This document shows, piece after piece, positions 8,917-16,666 of a DNA stretch of 64,000 bases; the first letter of the stretch is position 1, and each line of letters begins with the position of its first letter. The translations under genes and the position numbers were made by a program. The notes under the pieces are model-generated. The model saw nothing but the letters and a program-made list of their open reading frames with translations, searched no databases and was not told the origin of the DNA. The stretch is from Buchnera aphidicola (Meitanaphis elongallis) (GTDB lineage Bacteria; Pseudomonadota; Gammaproteobacteria; Enterobacterales; Enterobacteriaceae): assembly GCA_039830015.1 (NCBI GenBank), contig CP140033.1, forward strand, positions 372,001-436,000, read 5' to 3'.

Positions 8917-9084
8917 TTATTTCATTACACGAGCAAAATGTTTTAGTAAAATAGGAATATCTTGATAAATGGGAAATGCTACTTTATTTAGCAAACATAA
9001 TAGTTCATTATTTTCTTTATCATAAATAAGTTTACCGAAACAAATAGGACATGCTAGAATCTCAATAAATATCTTGTTTATCAT
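8917..9084 (-). CDS. ycaR: Trm112/YcaR-family small protein
   Basis: A 55-residue protein (E. coli YcaR 60) read on the minus strand, beginning MINKIFIEILACPICFGKL and ending near IPILLKHFARV. It matches E. coli YcaR: EIIACPVCNGKL, then LAFPLRDGIPVLL. The family is UPF0434/Trm112-like, whose eukaryotic and archaeal members activate methyltransferases; the bacterial role is not established. The CPxC pair is present. In E. coli ycaR lies between lpxK and kdsB, neither of which is here; here it sits alone downstream of asnS and convergent with lpoB. Similarity spans the full length, so I regard it as a real gene. Confidence 0.82.
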   Translation of the reverse strand: MINKIFIEILACPICFGKLIYDKENNELLCLLNKVAFPIYQDIPILLKHFARVMK

Positions 9085-9457
9085 ATTATAAATTATTTCC
9101 TAAAACGATATCTTTAAGTATACTATTTTAAAAAATATTGTTTTGATATATTTTAAAACTAAACAAAGTTATAAATGTCATCAGTATAAATTCTTATAAA
9201 AATATTATTAATTATTTTTAGTTATCAAACGTATAAAAAATTATTATAACATTAAACGCGATTTAAAATTTCAATTTAAACGTTTAGAATCACAACTTAA
9301 ATTAAATAAGATATATTTTATAAAAAATTATAAAATACTAATATATATTCATGAATATAACTTTAATTATAAAAAAATAATAATCAACATTTTACATTAA
9401 ATTTTTAATACTCCCTAATATCTATACATAACCTAAGATTCAAATATAATAAGTATA
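9085..9457. other. gene-poor stretch between ycaR and asnS
   Basis: No recognisable gene. On the plus strand the frame from about 9218 to the stop at 9400 is open for about 60 codons and rich in Lys, Tyr, Asn and Ile, but has no initiation codon with a ribosome binding site and no similarity I recognise. It may be chance or a gene remnant. Confidence 0.4.
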
Positions 9458-10858
9458 TCAAATATTAACATTGTTTACAGTTCTAGGAAAAGGAGATACA
9501 TCTTTTACGTTCTTAATTCCTATTATGTAAGATAAAAAACGTTCAAAACCCAATCCAAATCCTGCATGAGGAACAGTGCCATATTTACGAAGATCTCTAT
9601 ACCACCAATAATCCTTTTTGTGTAATCCAAATTCTAATAATCGTTCATCTAACATATCAAGTTGTTCTTCTCTCTCAGATCCACCTAAAATTTCACCAAT
9701 ATTAGGAACTAACAAATCTATTGCTGCTACAGTATTACTATTTTCATTTAATTTCATATAAAATGCTTTAAGAGATCTAGGATAATTTTTAATTATAGTT
9801 GGAAAATTAAAATACTTATCCACCAAATATTTTTCATGTTCCGATGAAAAGTCCATTTCCAAAGATATTGATTTAGAAGGAAATTTATTTGATTTCTTTA
9901 AAATATCTATAGCTTCTTTATGTTCTATTTCAACAAATTTATTCTTTACACATTTTTCTAACCGAGAAATAATATTTACATCTAAAGTTTTTTTAAAAAA
10001 ATCAATGTCTATTGAACATTTTTCTAAAATAGAACTAATTACGTGTTTTAACATATTTTCAGACAATACAATTAAATCCTTAAGTTTAAAAAAAGCAGCT
10101 TCTACTTCCAACATCCAAAATTCAGCGAGATGTCTACTAGTATTAGAATTTTCTGCCCTAAATATTGGACCAAAAGAGTAGACTTTCGATAATGCACATG
10201 CATATGCTTCTAAATTCAATTGACCAGAAACACTTAAAAAGCTTTCTTTTCCAAAAAAATCTTTTTTAAAGTTCACTTGAGAAAAAGTATTTTTAGGAAT
10301 ATTGGAAAAATCTAATGTAGATACTTTAAACATTTCTCCTCCTCCTTCAGAATTTAGTCCTGTAATAATAGGCGTTGCAATCCAGTAATATCCTTGATTA
10401 TACAAAAACTGATGCAAAGCGTGAAATGCACAATTTCTAATTCTAGATATGGCTCCAATAAAATTAGTCCTTGGTCTTAAATGAGAATATTGTCTTAAGT
10501 GCTCAATAGTATGCTTTTTAGATGACATCGGATAACTTTCAGGACATTTCACCCATCCGATAATTTGTATGCTTTTTGCATTAACTTCGTACAATTGATT
10601 TTTTCTTAGTGATTTTGTTAATATTCCATTAATAACAATAGAACAACCAACTGTTAATTTCACAATTTCTTGGTAATAATTAGATAAAGAGCAATGAACT
10701 ACGATTTGAATCGTATAAAAACAAGAACCGTCATACAAGTCAATAAAAGAAACACCAGATTTTGAACTTCTTTTATTTCTTACCCATCCTTTTATACTAA
10801 TACACTCATTTGTATGTATTTTATTAAAAATAATATCAGATACAGAAACTATGTCCAT
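9458..10858 (-). CDS. asnS: asparaginyl-tRNA synthetase
   Basis: AsnRS, a class IIb synthetase, charges tRNA-Asn. The 466 residues equal E. coli AsnRS and are collinear with it: an N-terminal OB-fold anticodon-binding domain (about 1-100), then the class II catalytic domain with motif 2 (FRAENSNTSRHLAEFWMLE) and motif 3 (GFGLGFERF) near the C-terminus. A GAGGAA site precedes the ATG. The neighbour pncB is upstream on the same strand, as in E. coli. There are no missing catalytic residues. Confidence 0.97.
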   Translation of the reverse strand: MDIVSVSDIIFNKIHTNECISIKGWVRNKRSSKSGVSFIDLYDGSCFYTIQIVVHCSLSNYYQEIVKLTVGCSIVINGILTKSLRKNQLYEVNAKSIQIIGWVKCPESYPMSSKKHTIEHLRQYSHLRPRTNFIGAISRIRNCAFHALHQFLYNQGYYWIATPIITGLNSEGGGEMFKVSTLDFSNIPKNTFSQVNFKKDFFGKESFLSVSGQLNLEAYACALSKVYSFGPIFRAENSNTSRHLAEFWMLEVEAAFFKLKDLIVLSENMLKHVISSILEKCSIDIDFFKKTLDVNIISRLEKCVKNKFVEIEHKEAIDILKKSNKFPSKSISLEMDFSSEHEKYLVDKYFNFPTIIKNYPRSLKAFYMKLNENSNTVAAIDLLVPNIGEILGGSEREEQLDMLDERLLEFGLHKKDYWWYRDLRKYGTVPHAGFGLGFERFLSYIIGIKNVKDVSPFPRTVNNVNI

Positions 10859-10906
10859 AAAATTATATTCCTCAAAAATGTTTAAAATAATCTAAAAAAT
10901 ACCCTT

Positions 10907-12097
10907 TTACTGTAAGTCGAAAGCTTTTTTTAAATCTTGCATAAACGATCTATCTAAGCAAACTATTTTTTCTAAACTATCTGAAATTTTAGCTACTGGT
11001 TTACCATTACATTCTATTAGTTTAATGACAATATTCAGAGGATTTACGTTAGGAATATCACAAGTTAATTTTGTTCCTATACCAAAGATTGTATTTATTT
11101 TGTCATTAAAATAATAAAATAAACGCACTATTTTTTTAAAATTTAAATTATCTGAAAATAACAATGTTTTTTTCAAAGGATTGATTCCAAGAGATTTGTA
11201 ATGATTAATAGCTTTTTCTCCCCATACAAATGGGTCACCAGAATCATGTCTTAATCCTTGATAGCGATTAGCTAAATTAAAATTAAAATCCCTTAAAAAA
11301 GAATCCATAGAAATGCAATCTGTAAGAGCAATTCCTAATTGTTTTTTATATTGAAGTAACCACGTTCTTAATGCCATTTTTTGACTATTTTTCAAATTAG
11401 AACTAATTTGCTGATGTGCTTGAAACCATTCATGAGATTGAGTTCCTACTGGATCAATTCCAAAAGTTTTAGAAATATGATAATTACTAGATCCAACCAA
11501 CCATGGAAAATTATTTTTTAAAAATTTAATAACAGAAAAATGAACATTATAAGAGAACCTTCTTCGTGTTCCAAAATCTATTATTTTTAATTTAGATACA
11601 TCTAAATTTTTAGTAATTTTATAAAAATTAGTAATTTTTTTTCTTAAATAATTTAAAGCAATTTGTGAAGTAATGTTTGGTGATTCGTATTTATGCACAA
11701 TTTCACTAATTAACGATAATAGCGGAACTTCCCATAATATTACTTCTTTCCATAATCCATGTATTCGAATACACAATTTTCCATTTTTATTAAATACACG
11801 CACTTGTGAAGCATTGTACCTAAAATCTTTTAACCACAACAAATATTCTTTTCTAAAAAAAGGGAGAGAAGACATATACATATATTCTTCATTAGTAAGA
11901 TATAAATTAGTAGTCATCATTTCAATTTGATTTATTAGTATCTCAGAATAGTTTCCAAAAAAATTAGTTCCTCGACATATAAATTCTGCAGACACAGTAA
12001 CATCGTTGTAATAAAAAAAAACAGCTTGTTGCATATGAAATTTGTAAGCATCAGTGTCTAAAAAAGTTTTTAATATTGGATAGTCATATTTTTTCAT
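10907..12097 (-). CDS. pncB: nicotinate phosphoribosyltransferase
   Basis: PncB makes nicotinate mononucleotide from nicotinate and PRPP, the entry step of NAD salvage, which lets the cell use host nicotinate. The 396 residues (E. coli 400) are collinear, with FLDTDAYKFHMQQAVF at the N-terminus, FGTRRRFS, and the GTQSHEWFQAHQQ segment. The enzyme's phosphorylated His is the one in GSSNYHIS, and the C-terminal phosphate-binding region is present. The order asnS-pncB is as in E. coli, 48 bases apart. Confidence 0.95.
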   Translation of the reverse strand: MKKYDYPILKTFLDTDAYKFHMQQAVFFYYNDVTVSAEFICRGTNFFGNYSEILINQIEMMTTNLYLTNEEYMYMSSLPFFRKEYLLWLKDFRYNASQVRVFNKNGKLCIRIHGLWKEVILWEVPLLSLISEIVHKYESPNITSQIALNYLRKKITNFYKITKNLDVSKLKIIDFGTRRRFSYNVHFSVIKFLKNNFPWLVGSSNYHISKTFGIDPVGTQSHEWFQAHQQISSNLKNSQKMALRTWLLQYKKQLGIALTDCISMDSFLRDFNFNLANRYQGLRHDSGDPFVWGEKAINHYKSLGINPLKKTLLFSDNLNFKKIVRLFYYFNDKINTIFGIGTKLTCDIPNVNPLNIVIKLIECNGKPVAKISDSLEKIVCLDRSFMQDLKKAFDLQ

Positions 12098-12367
12098 ATT
12101 GTGTTTTATATATACAAGTTTTTATTAACGAACGTTATAAGACATTTTATAATATATTAGTACTTATATATACTACATTCATATTTGTTTTAAAATACAA
12201 ATTACAAGTAAATTATTTATCTATAAAGAACATAAAATTTTATAACTATATATTTACGTATTATAATATTTGTTACATTATATAAAATTAAATGTAAAAA
12301 ATAACATCATACAGTATAATTTTAAAACAATTTATTAAAACATACATATAAATTTAGGTATTTTACA

Positions 12368-13375
12368 TTGTATAAATTAATTCGTAATATATTGTTTCAA
12401 CTTGAACCAGAAACATCACATGCATTAGTATTAAATTATTTAAAATTAAAAACATATTTTAATATAAAAAACATAAATTCTAATAAACATTTATATAAAC
12501 CTGTAAAGTTAATGGGGTTACATTTTAGAAACATATTAGGATTAGCAGCAGGATTAGATAAAAACGGAACATATATTGATAGTTTTGCAAAAATGGGGTT
12601 TGGATTTATAGAAATTGGAACTGTTACTCCAAAACCACAAAATGGAAATAATACACCAAGATTATTTAGAATAACTCCTGCTAATGCATTTATAAATCGT
12701 ATGGGCTTTAATAATTATGGAATAGATCAAATTGCTTTAAACCTAAAGAAAGTCATATTTAAAGGAATTATAGGAGTTAACATAGGAAAAAATAAACATA
12801 CACCTATTGAAAAAGGAGTTATAGATTATATTTATTGTATGAAAAGAATTTATCATCTTTCTAGTTATATTGCTATAAACATATCCTCTCCAAATACAAA
12901 AAAATTGAGAGAACTGCAATATGGAAAATTGTTTGAAAAATTATTAATTGGAGTTAAACATACACAAGAAAAATTAAGTAAAATATATAAAAAACATGTT
13001 CCTATTGCAATAAAAATTTCACCTGATTTATCAGAGCAAGAAATAATTAATATTTCTAATAATTTAATTAAATATGACATAGAAGCAGTAATTGCAACAA
13101 ATACTACATTAGACTTTTCTTTAATCAAAGGACTAAAACATAGTACTGAACTAGGTGGGCTAAGCGGTCAACCTCTGCAGTCTAAAAGTACTAATATAAT
13201 TAAAATACTTAATAAAACGCTAAAAAACAAAGTTGTTGTTATTGGAGTAGGTGGAATAGATTCATTAATTTCAGCTAAAGAAAAAATAAATTCAGGGGCA
13301 CACCTACTTCAGTTGTACTCTTCATTAATATATCAAGGACCAAAAATTGTAAAAGATATTATAAAATATTTATAA
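12368..13375 (+). CDS. pyrD: dihydroorotate dehydrogenase (quinone), class 2
   Basis: PyrD oxidises dihydroorotate to orotate at the inner membrane, passing electrons to quinone. The 335 residues (E. coli 336) begin at a TTG codon; only that start gives MYKLIRNILFQLEPE, matching E. coli MYYPFVRKALFQLDPE. The catalytic Ser is in NISSPNT, and the FMN-binding segments GLAAGLDKNG, NIGKNK and GVGGIDS are intact. The N-terminal amphipathic extension marks it as a membrane-associated class 2 enzyme. With pyrB/pyrI in this window it serves de novo pyrimidine synthesis. uup follows after 250 bases. Confidence 0.95.
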   Translation: MYKLIRNILFQLEPETSHALVLNYLKLKTYFNIKNINSNKHLYKPVKLMGLHFRNILGLAAGLDKNGTYIDSFAKMGFGFIEIGTVTPKPQNGNNTPRLFRITPANAFINRMGFNNYGIDQIALNLKKVIFKGIIGVNIGKNKHTPIEKGVIDYIYCMKRIYHLSSYIAINISSPNTKKLRELQYGKLFEKLLIGVKHTQEKLSKIYKKHVPIAIKISPDLSEQEIINISNNLIKYDIEAVIATNTTLDFSLIKGLKHSTELGGLSGQPLQSKSTNIIKILNKTLKNKVVVIGVGGIDSLISAKEKINSGAHLLQLYSSLIYQGPKIVKDIIKYL

Positions 13376-13637
13376 ATAAATTTATTTAAAACATTTTTAA
13401 TCGATTGAAATTCAAAAAGATATAAAATATTATGCTAAAATATCTAATTCATGTTAAATATAATTAATTACTTAAACATTTATACATAATATTGTTAAGA
13501 AAATATACTTCTATACAAAAATTAATCATCATATTGTAAAATATACTAAGTTTAATTTGAAAAAAAATTATTTAAATTCATATAATTGTTGTAAGAATCA
13601 CATACTATTATATAAATCAATCTAAATGAGAATAATT

Positions 13638-15533
13638 ATGTCATTAGTACAAATACAAAATGCAAGTTTTTCTCTTAATCAAGAAAAATTACTAAATAAC
13701 GTAAATTTTAAAATTAATAAAAAAGAAAGAATTTGTTTAGTAGGAAAAAATGGAACAGGAAAATCTACTTTTCTTAATATCATTGCAAAAAAAGAACTAT
13801 TAGATCGTGGTTTCGTTATACACAAAAAAAATATAAAAATAAAATATTTAGAGCAAAACATAATTCATGATCATACTAAATCTATTTTTGAATTCGTATA
13901 CGAAGGAATCGATGATGATTCCAAACATTTAAAAAATTATTTTTATATTTTAAATAAAGAAAAATTAGACATGTCTTTAAACCATTCAAGCAAGTTAGTT
14001 CAATTAAAAGAAATATTCACTAATAAAAAGTTATGGAAAAAGAAAGAAAAAATTGATGATATAATAGAAAGATTTAATTTAAATAATAATTCTATGTTAT
14101 CTTCTCTTTCTGGAGGATGGTTAAGAAAAGTAGAATTAGGAACAATATTAATAAGTGAACCTGATTTAATTATATTAGATGAACCCACAAATCATTTAGA
14201 TGTTATAACAATTAATTGGTTAGAAAAGTTCTTAACAAAAAATTTTATAAGTGTATTATTTGTATCTCATAATCGATCTTTCATAAATAATGTTTCTACT
14301 AAAATTATTCATTTAAATTCTGGAAATTTAATCTCATGGGTAGGAAATTACAATTCTTTTTTAAAAAATCAATATAATGATAAAAATATAATTGAAACAA
14401 ACAAAATAAAATTTAATAAAAAAATAGAAAAAGAAATATTGTGGGCTAACAGCGGAGTAAAAGCACGCTCTACTAAAAGTGAAAGTCGCATGCAACAATT
14501 AAAAAATATGATAAATATGAAAAATTCTGAACAAAAAGTTATAAGAGATACAGAAATTTTAATTAATGAAGACAACTATCCAGGAAACATTTTCTTTAAA
14601 TTAAAAAATATACATTTTTATTTAAACAAGACTATTATAATTAACAATTTTTCTGACACTATAAAAAAGGGCGAAAAAATTGCATTAGTCGGAATAAATG
14701 GATGTGGAAAAAGTGTACTTTTAAAATTAATATTAGGAGAACTACAACCAAGCAGTGGAACTATTTATTCTAACACTAACATTAAAACAGCATATTTTGA
14801 TCAAAAAAGAACGAACATTAATTTAGAAGAAACTGTACTCAATAATTTATCTTGTGGGAAAGAAGAAATTTCTATTAATGATAAAAAATATCATAAACTG
14901 AGATACTTAGAAAACTTTTTATTTCCAAAAGAAAAAATAAAACTACAAGCTAAAGTATTATCAGGAGGAGAAATAAATAAATTACTACTAGCTAAATTGT
15001 TTTTACAGAAGAACAATGTCTTAATATTAGACGAACCAACTAATGATTTAGATTCAGATTCACTAATAAAATTAGAAATTGCATTAAAAAAATATAAAGG
15101 AATAATATTACTAGTTAGCCATGATAAAACATTCATACAAAACATAGCTAATAAATATTGGCATTTTAATAATATTGGACATATCAACAAATACCTCACT
15201 TTTTCAAAAATAGAAGAACTAAAAAATATTGAACAACCTTTTCAAATCAATACGTACTTAAAACAACATAAAAAAAATTTTTCTACTGATAAAAAATTAT
15301 CATCTAAGATATTTCAATATAATTTACAAAAAGAACTAAAAAACATACCAAAAAAAATAGAAAAAATAGAAAACTACATAAAAATATTGCAACATGAAAT
15401 AAATTCTTTAAATTTTTTTCATACATTATCAGATAATAAAAAAGAAATATTATATAAATTAAAAAATGAAGAAAAAAATCTAGAAAAACAATTTTTAAGA
15501 TGGGAATATTTAGAATTACTTAAAAATACTTAA
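13638..15533 (+). CDS. uup: ABC-F family ATPase Uup
   Basis: Uup is a soluble ABC-F ATPase with two ABC domains and no membrane domain; E. coli Uup binds branched DNA and acts at ribosomes. The start at 13638 (MSLVQIQN) matches E. coli; an ATG four codons earlier is also possible. Walker A motifs are GKNGTGKS and GINGCGKS, signatures LSGGWLRK and LSGGEINK, Walker B LILDEPTNHLD-like in both halves. The C-terminal coiled-coil domain (about the last 90 residues) ends RWEYLELLKN like E. coli. The length of 631 is close to E. coli (635). It follows pyrD as in E. coli, with rlmL lost between them. Confidence 0.95.
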   Translation: MSLVQIQNASFSLNQEKLLNNVNFKINKKERICLVGKNGTGKSTFLNIIAKKELLDRGFVIHKKNIKIKYLEQNIIHDHTKSIFEFVYEGIDDDSKHLKNYFYILNKEKLDMSLNHSSKLVQLKEIFTNKKLWKKKEKIDDIIERFNLNNNSMLSSLSGGWLRKVELGTILISEPDLIILDEPTNHLDVITINWLEKFLTKNFISVLFVSHNRSFINNVSTKIIHLNSGNLISWVGNYNSFLKNQYNDKNIIETNKIKFNKKIEKEILWANSGVKARSTKSESRMQQLKNMINMKNSEQKVIRDTEILINEDNYPGNIFFKLKNIHFYLNKTIIINNFSDTIKKGEKIALVGINGCGKSVLLKLILGELQPSSGTIYSNTNIKTAYFDQKRTNINLEETVLNNLSCGKEEISINDKKYHKLRYLENFLFPKEKIKLQAKVLSGGEINKLLLAKLFLQKNNVLILDEPTNDLDSDSLIKLEIALKKYKGIILLVSHDKTFIQNIANKYWHFNNIGHINKYLTFSKIEELKNIEQPFQINTYLKQHKKNFSTDKKLSSKIFQYNLQKELKNIPKKIEKIENYIKILQHEINSLNFFHTLSDNKKEILYKLKNEEKNLEKQFLRWEYLELLKNT

Positions 15534-15629
15534 TAAATGGTAACAAATAACATATAGTTTTATATAATAGTTTTTACGATTTGCATTAGAAATAATATTC
15601 AATATTAAGTAATGTATTTTATTTCATTG

Positions 15630-16571
15630 TTATTTAAAATAACGTATGGATATACAATTCTGAGAACAACAATCTTTAAACTTTTTAGAGCATTTAATAC
15701 ATTGAATAAACAATTTATGACAGGAATGATTATAACAATTTTTATAAGTATCACAAGCGCAATTACATTGAGAACATGTTGATAAAATATCATTCGATAC
15801 TATTTCACTCATTCGTGCGTCAAAAACAAAGTTCTTTCCTAGAAATTGAATGGGTAAATGATGTCTCTTAGCATTATTTACATATCCAATAATTCCTCCT
15901 TTTACTTGATATATATATTTAAATCCATTGTATATCATCCAAGATGATGCTTTTTCACATCGAATACCTCCAGTACAATAAATTACTATTTTCTTATTTT
16001 TTTTATCTTTTAGGAAACTAATAATTTCTTGTAATTGTATTCTGAAAGTATTAACTGGAACATTTATCGCATTTTTAAAACGACCAATTTTATATTCATA
16101 ATGATTTCTTATATCTAAAAATGTTACGTCCTTTTTATTTATCATTTTATTAACTTGAATAGCATTTAAATATTTTCCAGTATAATTTAAATTATAAGAT
16201 TTTTCACATAAATGATCAGCTAGAATTGTTTCTTTAATTTTTATACATAACATCCAGAAAGATTTTCTAGTATCCAACGATCGATTAACATGTATCTTTT
16301 TTAAAACATTAGAATAAGTATAAATAAACTTTTTGACATCACTATACACATTATTTGGAATACTGATTTGTGCATTGATACCTTCTTTAGCTACATATAT
16401 TCTTCCAAATACATTTAAATTTTTAAAATATGAGTACCAATCATTTCTAAATTTTTGAATATCATTAATAACAAAATATTTGTAAAAAGAAACTGTAATG
16501 CGGGGGGTATTATCTGCTAACATTCTATCCTTTAGTTCCTTATTAATCATTAAATTATGTAGCATAATCAT
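15630..16571 (-). CDS. trhO: tRNA uridine(34) hydroxylase TrhO (YceA), rhodanese family
   Basis: TrhO hydroxylates U34 in tRNAs as part of 5-hydroxyuridine-type wobble modification. The protein has an N-terminal ferredoxin-like domain (SFYKYF, NVFGRIYVAKEGINAQIS), a central rhodanese domain with active-site YCTGGIRCEKAS, and a C-terminal cysteine-rich segment (SQCNCACDTYKNC, CIKCSKKFKDCC). I place the start at ATG 16571, which has a GGAG site 12 bases upstream; the frame is open to a TTG at 16589 that overlaps that site. At about 313 residues it is shorter than E. coli (350) because the basic C-terminal tail is missing. Confidence 0.93.
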   Translation of the reverse strand: MIMLHNLMINKELKDRMLADNTPRITVSFYKYFVINDIQKFRNDWYSYFKNLNVFGRIYVAKEGINAQISIPNNVYSDVKKFIYTYSNVLKKIHVNRSLDTRKSFWMLCIKIKETILADHLCEKSYNLNYTGKYLNAIQVNKMINKKDVTFLDIRNHYEYKIGRFKNAINVPVNTFRIQLQEIISFLKDKKNKKIVIYCTGGIRCEKASSWMIYNGFKYIYQVKGGIIGYVNNAKRHHLPIQFLGKNFVFDARMSEIVSNDILSTCSQCNCACDTYKNCYNHSCHKLFIQCIKCSKKFKDCCSQNCISIRYFK

Positions 16572-16666
16572 AATATAAACTTTCTCCAAAATTTACATAG
16601 TATCAATGTTTAGAAATAAATAATGAACTATATATACATAAAAATGTAAAGTTTAATATCAAAATA

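Noticed and set aside
12076..12285. Plus-strand 69-codon frame upstream of pyrD
   Set aside because: Low-complexity Tyr/Ile-rich translation overlapping the 5' end of pncB, with no ribosome binding site and no recognised family.
13626..13637. uup start at ATG 13626
   Set aside because: The next in-frame ATG gives MSLVQIQ, which aligns with the start of E. coli Uup; the extra four residues have no counterpart.
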